DNA of 64,000 nucleotides from Candidatus Epulonipiscium viviparus. GTDB lineage: Bacteria; Bacillota; Clostridia; Lachnospirales; Cellulosilyticaceae. Every line of letters starts with the position of its first letter. Position 1 is the stretch's first letter. Shown one piece after another: positions 46,020-54,847 of this stretch. The DNA lies in the NCBI RefSeq assembly GCF_030708075.1, contig NZ_CP117982.1, forward strand, positions 248,001 through 312,000. Direction: 5' to 3'. The notes under the pieces were generated by a model. It worked only from the letters and a program-made list of their open reading frames with translations. It had not been told where the DNA came from and made no database searches. A program made the translations under genes and the position numbers.

Positions 46020-47099
46020 TTAACCAAATAATGTTATTTTTTTGACCAGAATCAGTTTCCTATCATAATCTAGTTCCACTAAATCAGTAGGTTTAATACT
46101 TTCACTTTTATTTTCAAAATATTCAGCATCTGCATACTGTAACAACAAGTATACAAACTGTGAACAATACATAATATTTGATTTTGGCTTATATGATTGT
46201 TTAGAGAATAATCCTAATAAATTATAAGCACTTCCACTTAAATTTATTTCTCGAATCTTATCAATCATTTTTTGCTTTTGTTCTTTACTAACCTCTAATT
46301 TATATACATAAATAGAAGAATCTTCCTTTTTTAATAAATATTCTATCATTTCTGCATTTAATCCCGGTGGATTTATATATTCACCTCCATTATAACTTAT
46401 TAAAGTATTAAGTTTACTATCAAATGCAATAGATACATGATTATAAGTTTTATGCGTTTTAATTGAAATAACTTTACTGGTTGGACTTCCAGTATCAGAA
46501 AGAACTATATAAATATGGTTATCTTGTATACTTTCTTCCAATTTTTTTAAATATTTTTCATTAAGAGTCCCTTCATTTATATATGAAAAAAAACTATTTC
46601 TTTTAACCTGTTCAATAACTTCTTCAATAACTTCTTTGGTTAAAACTTCTTTAGAATTTTTTAAAAATTCTATTTTATTGGATAAAATTTGATTAAATTC
46701 TTCTATCTTATCAAAGGACAAAAAGGACAAATTTGAATTTCGTTCTACATTAATATCAGAAAAAATATAAACTTTATCTAAGTTCAAATCCAATATTTCT
46801 TTTAAATAAAACGAAAAACCTAAAAATAAATATGAAATTAGCATGGTCATTTTTCCTACTATAAAATCTGTGCCATTTAAAATAAAAATACAATAGCAAA
46901 CTTGAAGTGTTATTAGTGTCATATATGCTATAACAGTTAGTAATCTTTTCAGATTACTCTTAGATATGAAAATCATGTATGCTGTCAATAGCAAGTCAAT
47001 AAATATATAAACTAAGCAAGAAGTTATTGGTCCATTAAATGATAATAAACAAATAGAGATTATTATTAAATTAAGTTTAAAAATTTGCCACTTCAACAT
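46020..47099 (-). CDS. Membrane protein with permuted papain-like (YiiX/YebB-type) domain
   Basis: A 359-residue protein. Residues 1-105 hold three or four membrane helices; a helical linker (120-195) leads to a domain with HIYIVLSDTGSPTSKVI, then YNHVSIAFD (His221) and later MYCSQFVYLL (Cys312). A histidine before the cysteine, with the CSQFV motif, is typical of the circularly permuted NlpC/P60 or YiiX-like papain group. Such proteins are thought to act as peptidases or acyltransferases on cell-envelope substrates; the substrate here is unknown. The topology puts the catalytic domain next to the membrane. It is transcribed alone. Confidence 0.72.
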   Translation of the reverse strand: MLKWQIFKLNLIIISICLLSFNGPITSCLVYIFIDLLLTAYMIFISKSNLKRLLTVIAYMTLITLQVCYCIFILNGTDFIVGKMTMLISYLFLGFSFYLKEILDLNLDKVYIFSDINVERNSNLSFLSFDKIEEFNQILSNKIEFLKNSKEVLTKEVIEEVIEQVKRNSFFSYINEGTLNEKYLKKLEESIQDNHIYIVLSDTGSPTSKVISIKTHKTYNHVSIAFDSKLNTLISYNGGEYINPPGLNAEMIEYLLKKEDSSIYVYKLEVSKEQKQKMIDKIREINLSGSAYNLLGLFSKQSYKPKSNIMYCSQFVYLLLQYADAEYFENKSESIKPTDLVELDYDRKLILVKKITLFG

Positions 47100-47304
47100 G
47101 ATATCCCCCCTAACTCTATTTTATCATGTTAAGTAATATACTGCAATATAGGCTTATACTATCAAATTATAAAAAATATATATTTATAATATTAGAAATT
47201 AACACTAAGATATTTTTTCATATTTATCAAACAGGAGTCAATGTATTTTAAATTGAATACACAAAAAATGTAATAAAATATACAAAAATTTAACAATAAA
47301 TTTA

Positions 47305-47333
47305 TTGACAAATCTAATTTTATAGTATATAAT
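47305..47333 (+). promoter_or_regulatory. Sigma-A promoter of the SRP RNA
   Basis: A consensus TTGACA (47305-47310) and a consensus TATAAT (47328-47333) are separated by 17 bases; transcription would start at about 47340, exactly where the RNA's 5' pairing strand begins. The rest of the 240-base gap 47100-47304 is AT-rich with nothing recognised. Confidence 0.85.
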
Positions 47334-47339
47334 CAAGAC

Positions 47340-47612
47340 AATTCTGTGCTAGCTGGGGAGGTAGCGGTGCCCTGTACTTGCAACCCGCTAGAGCAAGAGT
47401 GATGCTTTGTCTGCGGCAGTTGTTTGTTTGGTCTGCCCCTGAAAAGTGGTGTTGAGAGTTCAGTCTTACGCAATAAGTGCTTATGAACCGTGTCAGGTCT
47501 TGACGGAAGCAGCACTAAGTAAGTTTATTTATGTGCCGTAAGGGTGCTGGATTTGAGCTAACTGTCAGGGTAACGCTTGTGAATTGCTGTCAAAGCAAAG
47601 TGCACAGAATTA
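47340..47612 (+). ncRNA. ffs: Large Firmicutes-type signal recognition particle RNA
   Basis: About 270 bases. The ends ATTCTGTGC and GCACAGAAT pair with each other. The Ffh-binding helix 8 is recognisable in GTGTCAGGTCTTGACGGAAG followed by CAGCAC, with the conserved GGAAGCAGCA. The length shows the Bacillus/Clostridium form that includes the Alu domain. It scaffolds Ffh for co-translational membrane targeting. A consensus promoter and a terminator flank it, and it lies just before secA. Confidence 0.93.
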
Positions 47613-47617
47613 TACAT

Positions 47618-47643
47618 AACATGTCTTGGGCATGTTTTTTTTT
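47618..47643 (+). terminator. Terminator of the SRP RNA
   Basis: ACATG and CATGT close a seven-base loop followed by nine T. Confidence 0.8.
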
Positions 47644-47730
47644 GCTTAAATATCTAAAAAGGTTATAAAAATGGCCATTTTGGAAAAATTAAATAATAGC
47701 ACATAAAGTATAATAGAAGAAGGTGAAATT

Positions 47731-50301
47731 TTGAAAGGTATAGTAGAAAAAATTTTTGGTACTCACTCTCAAAGAGAGTTAAAACGAATAGAACCTATTT
47801 TACAAAAAATTGAATCATATGATGAAGAAATGCAAGCATTAAGTGACGATGAATTAAAAGCTAAAACTGAAGAATTCAAAGAACGAATACAAAATGGTGA
47901 ATCACTAGACCATTTGATGCCAGAAGCATATGCTGTCTGTCGTGAAGCAAGCGTTCGTGCATTGGGCATGAAACATTATCCAGTGCAGCTCATTGGTGGA
48001 ATTATTTTACACTATGGACGTATTGCCGAAATGAGAACTGGTGAAGGAAAAACTTTAGTTGCAACATTACCAGCATATCTTAATGCTCTTAGCGGAAAAG
48101 GAGTGCATGTTGTTACGGTAAACGATTATCTAGCAAGTCGTGATGCGGCTGAAATGGGTGTATTATATAATTATCTTGGTTTGAGTGTAGGATGTATTTT
48201 AAGTAATATGGATAACAACAAACGCCGTGAAGCTTATGGTTGTGATATAACTTATGGTACAAATAATGAATATGGTTTTGATTATTTAAGAGACAACATG
48301 GTTTTATATGCAAAAGACATGGTTCAACGTGAATTAAACTATGCTCTTATAGATGAAGTGGATTCTGTTTTAGTCGATGAAGCTAGAACTCCATTAATTA
48401 TTTCTGGTCAAGGTGCAAAATCCACTCATCTTTATAAAGCTGCAGATATTTTTGTGCGTAGATTAAAAAAAGGACAATTGCTTAGCGATGAATCTACTAT
48501 GGCGACATTAATGCGCGAAGAAATCGAAGAAGAGGGAGATTATATCGTAGATGAAAAACAACGATCCGTAACTCTAACTTTAGAAGGTGTAAAAAAAGCT
48601 GAACAATATTTTGGTATCGAAAATTTAGCTGATCCCAATAATATGGAAATTCAACATCACATCACTATAGCGCTAAAAGCTCACAATTTGATGCATCTTG
48701 AAAAAGATTATATTGTGAATGAAAAAGAAGAAATTGTAATTGTAGATGATCATACCGGTCGATTAATGGATGGTCGAAGATATTCAGACGGGCTTCATCA
48801 AGCAATAGAAGCAAAAGAAAATGTAGAAGTAAAAAAAGAAAGTAAAACATTGGCAACAATAACTTTCCAAAACTTTTTTAATCGATATTCTAAAAAATCT
48901 GGAATGACTGGTACAGCTTTAACAGAAGAAAGTGAATTTAGAGAAATTTATGGCATGGATGTTATTGTTATTCCTACCAATAAACCTATTCTTAGAATTG
49001 ATCATCCAGATGTTGTATATACAACAGAAGCTGGAAAATACAAGTCTATTATAGAAGATGTTAAAGAGTCCGTTATCAAAGGTCAACCTGTATTAGTAGG
49101 TACTGTAACTATCGATATTTCAGAACATTTGAGTAAATTATTAACTAAAGAAGGTATAAAACATCAAGTTTTAAATGCCAAATATCATCAACAAGAAGCT
49201 GAAATTGTTGCTCAAGCTGGCAAAAAAAATTCTGTCACAATTGCAACTAACATGGCTGGACGTGGTACTGATATAAAATTAGAAGAAGGTGTCCCTGAGC
49301 TTGGCGGTCTTAAGATTATTGGTACAGAACGACATGAATCTCGACGTATTGATAATCAATTAAGAGGACGTTCTGGTCGTCAAGGTGACCCCGGAGAATC
49401 GCGCTTTTATTTAGCATTAGAAGATAATTTAATGCGTTTATTTATGCCTGAAAGTACCCTTAAAATGTTTAATTCTCTCGGTATTCCAGATGATGAACCT
49501 ATTACACATGGTATTATGACTAAAGCCATTGAGCGTGCTCAAACAAAAGTAGAATCAAATAACTATGGTATTCGTAAACATCTCTTGGAATATGATCGAA
49601 TTATGAATGAGCAAAGAGAATTAATTTATGGGGAGCGTTATAAAGTTTTAACCCAAGACAATATCCGTGAAAACATTATGAACATGACTCGTGACGTAAT
49701 TGATCAAGCAGTAGAGAATGCAACTGCTGGATTAGAGTATCCGGAAGACTGGGATTTGGCAAAACTTATGGAATATCTCAATGCTATTATTCCTTATGAT
49801 AATTTAACATTCACTTCTGAAGAACAAAAAGATTTATCTGAGAAAAAATTAAAAGATTTGTTATTTGAAAAAGCGGAAGAAATTTATAAATTTAAAGAGG
49901 AAAATATCGGTGAACAAATGCGCGAAAATGAACGTGTTATGTTACTGCGAGTTATTGATCAAAAATGGATGGATCACCTTGATAATATCGAACAAGTGCG
50001 TCAAGGAATAAATTTACATGCCTATGGTCAACGTAATCCATTAGTAGAATATAAATATATAAGCTTTGATATGTTTGAGGAAATGACTGACAATATTAAG
50101 CAAGATACTGTTAAAGCTGTCTTCCACATCCCAATGCAAACTAATAGAGAAATTAAAAGAGAGTCTGTTTTTAAAAATGTCATTACCAATATACAAGATA
50201 ATAGTACTCCAAAAACTCCAGCTAAAGCGGAAAAAATAAATAGAAATGATACCTGTCCTTGTGGCAGTGGCAAAAAATACAAAAATTGTTGTGGACAATA
50301 G
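47731..50301 (+). CDS. secA: Preprotein translocase ATPase SecA
   Basis: An 856-residue SecA, the motor of Sec export. N-terminus [19 protein letters not shown]; Walker [12 protein letters not shown]; Walker [18 protein letters not shown]; second ATPase lobe with [14 protein letters not shown] and the arginine-finger region [15 protein letters not shown]; and a C-terminal SEC-C zinc tail [13 protein letters not shown]. The start codon is TTG at 47731, preceded by AAGGTG, and gives the family N-terminus. Typical length. Confidence 0.97.
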   Translation: MKGIVEKIFGTHSQRELKRIEPILQKIESYDEEMQALSDDELKAKTEEFKERIQNGESLDHLMPEAYAVCREASVRALGMKHYPVQLIGGIILHYGRIAEMRTGEGKTLVATLPAYLNALSGKGVHVVTVNDYLASRDAAEMGVLYNYLGLSVGCILSNMDNNKRREAYGCDITYGTNNEYGFDYLRDNMVLYAKDMVQRELNYALIDEVDSVLVDEARTPLIISGQGAKSTHLYKAADIFVRRLKKGQLLSDESTMATLMREEIEEEGDYIVDEKQRSVTLTLEGVKKAEQYFGIENLADPNNMEIQHHITIALKAHNLMHLEKDYIVNEKEEIVIVDDHTGRLMDGRRYSDGLHQAIEAKENVEVKKESKTLATITFQNFFNRYSKKSGMTGTALTEESEFREIYGMDVIVIPTNKPILRIDHPDVVYTTEAGKYKSIIEDVKESVIKGQPVLVGTVTIDISEHLSKLLTKEGIKHQVLNAKYHQQEAEIVAQAGKKNSVTIATNMAGRGTDIKLEEGVPELGGLKIIGTERHESRRIDNQLRGRSGRQGDPGESRFYLALEDNLMRLFMPESTLKMFNSLGIPDDEPITHGIMTKAIERAQTKVESNNYGIRKHLLEYDRIMNEQRELIYGERYKVLTQDNIRENIMNMTRDVIDQAVENATAGLEYPEDWDLAKLMEYLNAIIPYDNLTFTSEEQKDLSEKKLKDLLFEKAEEIYKFKEENIGEQMRENERVMLLRVIDQKWMDHLDNIEQVRQGINLHAYGQRNPLVEYKYISFDMFEEMTDNIKQDTVKAVFHIPMQTNREIKRESVFKNVITNIQDNSTPKTPAKAEKINRNDTCPCGSGKKYKNCCGQ

Positions 50302-50359
50302 TTTTTAAATAAAAATCATAGACATTAAAAGTATAGTATGGCGTATAAATGAGGTTATT

Positions 50360-51127
50360 ATGGATAAAATTATAGGAAGTAATATGATTTTTTACGACGA
50401 AGTTGAATCTACAAATCAAATTGCAAAAGAATTAATAAAAACTAGCAATATTCAAAGCGGAGCCATTATTATAGCAGATACACAAACTTCAGGCAAAGGA
50501 AGACTCGGTCGTAGTTGGTCCTCACCAAAAGGTGAGGGAATCTTTATGAGCATAGTCGTATGTCCAACTTTAGCGATAAATCAAATTCCAAAATTAACAT
50601 TAATATCTGGATTGGCTATGTGTCATACACTTAAAAATATATGTGGTAGTAACGACACTCGTATAAAATGGCCAAATGATATATTAATTAATGAAAAAAA
50701 AGTTTGTGGAATATTGTGTGAATTGGTCGGAAATAATACTGGAAAAAATTTCATTATTATTGGAATTGGCGTAAATGTAAATCAAACTACTTTTCCATCT
50801 ACGCTTCCTTATGCCACATCTTTACGTTTAGAATATAAAGTCGAGTTTTCTAGACAAAGAATAATAGATGAATTTGCAAAAATATTTGATGAAATGTATA
50901 AAACATATCTGATTGAAAAAAATCTTTCTCCTTTTATCAAAGACTATGCTAATTTATGTATAAATACAGGAAAAAAAGTATATGTAAATACAGAAAATAC
51001 AACTGAGATAGTTACTGTTGAAAAAATTAATGAAGAAGGATTTTTAGAAGTGATTGATATGTATGGGAATAAACATGAAATTCAAAGTGGAGAAGTTTCA
51101 GTACGAGGTATTTATGGTTATGTATAA
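50360..51127 (+). CDS. birA: Biotin-[acetyl-CoA-carboxylase] ligase, without repressor domain
   Basis: A 255-residue biotin protein ligase that makes biotinyl-AMP and attaches biotin to carboxylase carrier proteins. The ATP/biotin loop GKGRLGRSWSSPKGEG, the substrate segment IKWPNDILINEKKVCGIL and the C-terminal SH3-like domain are present. It lacks the N-terminal DNA-binding domain of the bifunctional BirA, so it does not act as a repressor. It lies 58 bases after secA. Confidence 0.93.
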   Translation: MDKIIGSNMIFYDEVESTNQIAKELIKTSNIQSGAIIIADTQTSGKGRLGRSWSSPKGEGIFMSIVVCPTLAINQIPKLTLISGLAMCHTLKNICGSNDTRIKWPNDILINEKKVCGILCELVGNNTGKNFIIIGIGVNVNQTTFPSTLPYATSLRLEYKVEFSRQRIIDEFAKIFDEMYKTYLIEKNLSPFIKDYANLCINTGKKVYVNTENTTEIVTVEKINEEGFLEVIDMYGNKHEIQSGEVSVRGIYGYV

Positions 51128-51135
51128 TTAAGTTT

Positions 51136-51170
51136 AAAATGCTGAATCAGTAATATATTCAGCATTTTTT
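51136..51170. terminator. Bidirectional terminator between birA and a convergent small gene
   Basis: AAAATGCTGAAT and ATTCAGCATTTT form a perfect stem with T runs on both strands. Confidence 0.9.
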
Positions 51171-51176
51171 ATGTAT

Positions 51177-51521
51177 CTATTTTTTAAAAATTTCTATATT
51201 GTCTGCACTTTCGCCCCAATATAAAGTACGACCTTCTAATTCATAATACATATCCACAGATATGTCACCTACTATGTATAGCATTTTAGTTGGAGATAAA
51301 ATTTCATAATATGCATATTTTGGATTAGTACCTACCCTAACATTACCGTTTTTTTCAAATTTTATATTTTCATTGGTACTAGTAGAAGTCCATTCGCCTA
51401 ACAACTGTGGATTAAAATATTTATATGCAAAATTAATTGTTATACCAAGCGTCAATAATATAGCGATTAAACATCCTCCAACTAATATGTATATTTTTTG
51501 ATTTTTTAGATTGATTTTCAT
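51177..51521 (-). CDS. Small single-pass membrane protein with extracytoplasmic domain
   Basis: A 114-residue protein. A membrane helix at about 11-33 (ILVGGCLIAILLTLGITINF) is followed by a short beta-rich outer domain starting LLGEWTSTSTNENIKFEKNG, which resembles small lipocalin-like or DUF-type modules that begin with a LxGxW motif. AGGAGG lies before the ATG. No function is known to me. It shares a bidirectional terminator with birA. Confidence 0.72.
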   Translation of the reverse strand: MKINLKNQKIYILVGGCLIAILLTLGITINFAYKYFNPQLLGEWTSTSTNENIKFEKNGNVRVGTNPKYAYYEILSPTKMLYIVGDISVDMYYELEGRTLYWGESADNIEIFKK

Positions 51522-51600
51522 TTGTAAGTTCCTCCTAAATACATTAAAAAATATTTTAAAGGTATTATACTATAAAAAATATGATTTTTCAATAGGTATT

Positions 51601-51723
51601 TTATAAAGGAGCCATAACAAAAATGGCTCTACTGGCATTCGATTTGACTATTTCTCCTTTATCCACGTGAGGCTGTATAAAAAAAAGTGCTAGTGTTAGT
51701 ATAACTGCTAAACATTTTTTCAT
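51601..51723 (-). CDS. 40-residue secreted peptide precursor
   Basis: A very short gene with a near-perfect ribosome site (AAGGAGGATAACAA before ATG). The product starts MKKCLAVILTLALFFIQPHV, a clear signal sequence, and leaves about 20 residues (DKGEIVKSNASRAIFVMAPL). A hairpin GAGCCAT/ATGGCTC overlaps the stop codon and may terminate transcription. Size and layout are like exported signalling-peptide precursors (Phr type), but no Rap-like receptor is nearby. A small secreted protein of other use is equally possible. Confidence 0.6.
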   Translation of the reverse strand: MKKCLAVILTLALFFIQPHVDKGEIVKSNASRAIFVMAPL

Positions 51724-51823
51724 TTGTTATCCTCCTTGTGTTTAAACATATGCCTATAATTAGTCTAACCTTTTTTTTGTTTTTTATTGTAGTAATCTTT
51801 TGACAATTATTTTATAATGGTAT

Positions 51824-51852
51824 TTGACAACTTTAAAGAATACCTTTAAAGT
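51824..51852 (+). promoter_or_regulatory. Promoter-like element with a perfect inverted repeat
   Basis: TTGACA (51824-51829) is followed after 17 bases by TAAAGT (51847-51852). The spacer and -10 are covered by a perfect inverted repeat, ACTTTAAAG, five bases, CTTTAAAGT (51830-51852), which could be an operator. It lies 120 bases before the GGDEF/EAL gene. Confidence 0.5.
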
Positions 51853-51972
51853 ATATATAACTACAGCATTCAGTTAAATTTTGAACTTGAAAACTATATT
51901 TTATATAAATTTATCTGCATATGTGGTATAATAAGGTATATTATTAATATTTTGAGAAAGGATTAATACTTT

Positions 51973-54669
51973 ATGAACAATAACGAATCAAACGCTTTAA
52001 GAAATGCTTTTGCAGTTGGAGATAATTTCTTAAATACATTGCCTGAGAAAATGCTAATAAACATAATCGCCAATTTATCTGACGACTCTATATTTGTACT
52101 TGATGTTCATACGTCTCTTATACAATATTATGGAAACTATTTTAATACTGAGCTTGGATCAAATAAAAGGTCTATACCTCTTGGATATGAGGCTAAAGAA
52201 GGTTTAGTTCATGAGGATGATACAGAATTATATTTAAAGCTTATTAGAAATATGCAAAAGGGGCGCTATGAAGAATTAGATATCCGATATTTAATTCCAA
52301 ACGGAACCTATGAATACTATACTTCTTCTTATCAACCCATATATGATAAAAATGGAGATTTAAACTTTGTAATTGGAAAGACTATAAATATAAATAAAGA
52401 AAAAATGTCTAGTGATGAATTTCGACTAGATCTTTTAACTGGCTGCTTTAATAAAGTCAGTGCCGAGCAAATGATTGCATCAAAATTAACAGAAAAGAAA
52501 GAATTAAAACATGCTCTTTTTATACTAGATATAGATAATTTTAAGGTCATTAATGATTCCTTTGGGCATTTATTTGGTGATGATGTTTTAAAAGAAGTTG
52601 CAAAGGATTTGAAAAAATTATTTAGAAGCAATGATGTCATTGCAAGAATAGGAGGAGATGAATTTGTTATTTTCTTAGAAAATGTTCCAAATGTTGATTT
52701 ACTTGTTGCACGTAGTACAAAAATTATTGATGCGCTTAATAAGCATTATTCAAATGGAGACAACGTTTATGAAATTTCAGCTAGTATTGGTGTCGCTCAA
52801 TACCCTGAAGCTGGAACCACATACCGACAAATCTTAAAATCTGCTAATGATGCATTATCTCTTGCAAAAAATAATGGTAAAAAACGTTTTGTATTTTCCA
52901 CTGACCCAATTGCTCATACAAAAGTCATGTCTCCTCTTAGATTTGAGACTAATGACATTATTGCTGGATTATATTTTGATCATGACTTAATTTCCTCTGT
53001 TTTCAATATTTTATACGAAACAGGTTGTGAATTATCTAGTATTAATTCAGCACTTCGATTGATAGCACAAAAATATAATGCTGATAGATGTTATATTTTA
53101 GAAACATTTGATGAAGGTGAAACATACCATGCAACTTACGAGTGGTGTAGAAAAAATGTTGTTCGAAAACTTAGCTCACATTCACATGTTGATGTTTCAG
53201 TATTAGAGGATTTATTTCTTGCTTCTCATAATGGTATGATTTATTCAAAAGATTTTTATGCAACATTTAGAAACTATGGTGATTTTGAAAAAAGCACTTA
53301 CCAAGGTACACACTCTTTTTTACACTCTCAAATAAAAAAAGAAACTTACGTGAAATTTATACTTGGTATAGATGACTGCTCATTGCCTAGAGTTTGGACA
53401 GCCAAAGAAGTAAATACTCTACAATATATGTCTAAAATAATCTCTCTAATGATTGAATCATCAACCCTTGTATCTGAACTTAATCACTTAAATTATTATG
53501 ATCCATTAACGCATGTAAAAAATCGTAATAGCTATCGTGATACTATGCAAGATATTAATAAGTTTGATATTACATCTTTAGGTGTTGTATATATCGACAT
53601 TAAAGGACTAAGTTCAATTAATTATGCACGAGGTACAACCTTTGGAGACGAAATTTTAGTTAGAGTAGCAAATCTTTTAGAGACTATCTTCGGTAATAAT
53701 GTTTATCGCGTAGGAGGAGATGAATTTGTTGTTATAGTTCAAAATGTCAGTGAAGATGTTTTTGAAAACAAGGTACAACTCCTTGATGGAAAAGGTCGTG
53801 AAGAAAAGGACTATAAATTATCCATAGGATATACCTGGAATAGACATATTGAAACACATGATGAACAAATCAATTCTCTTTCCCATAATAAATATAGCCT
53901 AATTTTAACTAAGGGGCTAGAGTCCGAAATAGCAGAAGGCAAATTTGTTGTTTTCTTGCAACCTCAAATTGACATGCAAACCGATGATGTTACTAGTGCA
54001 GAAGCATTAATTAGGCGAAAATACGCAGATGGTCGTATCCAGCCTCCTATTATGTTTATCCCATTCTATGAAAAAGAAGGTATTATTTCTAGAATTGACC
54101 TTTTTGTACTAGATACTGTCTGCAAAGCTATAAATGAATGGAAAGAAATTCGACCTGACAAAGAATATAAAGTCTCTGTAAACTGTTCTCGTTCCACTAT
54201 TACGGAAGATGATATCGTAGATAGATTTGCTCAGGTTTGCCAAAAAAATGGCGTTTCACCTTCTTTAATTGTTATTGAAATAACTGAAACTATTAATTCT
54301 ACAAATAACCTTAGGTTATCAGAAATTATTTCTAATTTTATAGAAGCTGGATTCTTAGTTTCTCTCGACGATTTTGGAAGCGGATATTCAAATCTTTCTA
54401 CTTTTGTAAAATCTCGTTTCGACGAATTAAAAATTGATATGCAACTAACAAACAATCTACACCGTGATGAAAAGTCTAAAGTCTTGACCGAAGTCGCTCT
54501 TAATCTATGCGAAAGACTTGATGGCTTAACTTCTGTTGCAGAAGGAATAGAAACCAAAGAACAATATGATATTTTAAAACAAATGAATTGTGTAAAAGGT
54601 CAAGGATATTATTTCGACAAACCAATGCCTATAAATGAATTTACAGATAAGTATGTGCGTTTATCTTAA
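51973..54669 (+). CDS. Cyclic-di-GMP signalling protein: PAS-like, GGDEF, GAF-like, GGDEF, EAL
   Basis: An 898-residue cytoplasmic protein (no membrane helices). Residues 15-140 look like a PAS sensor (FVLDVHTSLIQYYG); the first GGDEF is intact at 227-231 (RIGGDEFVIFL); 330-500 look GAF-like; a second GGDEF at 581-585 (RVGGDEFVVIV) is also intact in motif; the EAL domain starts at EALIRR (677) and keeps SVNCS, EITETI, DDFGSGYS (799-806) and AEGIET, so hydrolysis is plausible. The protein could both make and break c-di-GMP in response to two inputs. A terminator follows. Confidence 0.92.
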   Translation: MNNNESNALRNAFAVGDNFLNTLPEKMLINIIANLSDDSIFVLDVHTSLIQYYGNYFNTELGSNKRSIPLGYEAKEGLVHEDDTELYLKLIRNMQKGRYEELDIRYLIPNGTYEYYTSSYQPIYDKNGDLNFVIGKTININKEKMSSDEFRLDLLTGCFNKVSAEQMIASKLTEKKELKHALFILDIDNFKVINDSFGHLFGDDVLKEVAKDLKKLFRSNDVIARIGGDEFVIFLENVPNVDLLVARSTKIIDALNKHYSNGDNVYEISASIGVAQYPEAGTTYRQILKSANDALSLAKNNGKKRFVFSTDPIAHTKVMSPLRFETNDIIAGLYFDHDLISSVFNILYETGCELSSINSALRLIAQKYNADRCYILETFDEGETYHATYEWCRKNVVRKLSSHSHVDVSVLEDLFLASHNGMIYSKDFYATFRNYGDFEKSTYQGTHSFLHSQIKKETYVKFILGIDDCSLPRVWTAKEVNTLQYMSKIISLMIESSTLVSELNHLNYYDPLTHVKNRNSYRDTMQDINKFDITSLGVVYIDIKGLSSINYARGTTFGDEILVRVANLLETIFGNNVYRVGGDEFVVIVQNVSEDVFENKVQLLDGKGREEKDYKLSIGYTWNRHIETHDEQINSLSHNKYSLILTKGLESEIAEGKFVVFLQPQIDMQTDDVTSAEALIRRKYADGRIQPPIMFIPFYEKEGIISRIDLFVLDTVCKAINEWKEIRPDKEYKVSVNCSRSTITEDDIVDRFAQVCQKNGVSPSLIVIEITETINSTNNLRLSEIISNFIEAGFLVSLDDFGSGYSNLSTFVKSRFDELKIDMQLTNNLHRDEKSKVLTEVALNLCERLDGLTSVAEGIETKEQYDILKQMNCVKGQGYYFDKPMPINEFTDKYVRLS

Positions 54670-54696
54670 TCTATTGAATAAACAAATTGATTTTTT

Positions 54697-54730
54697 AGCT
54701 CTTTCTCTTTTTTAGAGGAGGAGCTTTTTT
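54697..54730 (+). terminator. Terminator after the GGDEF/EAL gene
   Basis: AGCTC and GAGCT close a hairpin that also pairs CTC with GAG inside, followed by six T. Confidence 0.75.
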
Positions 54731-54753
54731 GGAACAAGCAGTCAAATAATACA

Positions 54754-54782
54754 TTGACAACGATATTATATTTCATTATAAT
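54754..54782 (+). promoter_or_regulatory. Consensus sigma-A promoter of the HsdM-HsdS-like gene
   Basis: TTGACA (54754-54759) and TATAAT (54777-54782) at 17-base spacing, 65 bases before the start codon. A full consensus promoter suggests steady, strong expression. Confidence 0.8.
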
Positions 54783-54847
54783 AGTAATCAATATACTAAC
54801 TAATATAATGTTATTACTATATACTTAAAATTTAAGGAGGCGATTTT

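Noticed and set aside
47333-47515. A 60-codon frame on the minus strand opposite the SRP RNA
   Set aside because: It lies within a structured RNA gene with its own promoter and terminator, has no ribosome site, and its translation is low-complexity.
51724-51972. c-di-GMP riboswitch ahead of the GGDEF/EAL gene
   Set aside because: The conserved core of the GEMM-type aptamers was not found; only the inverted-repeat promoter is visible.
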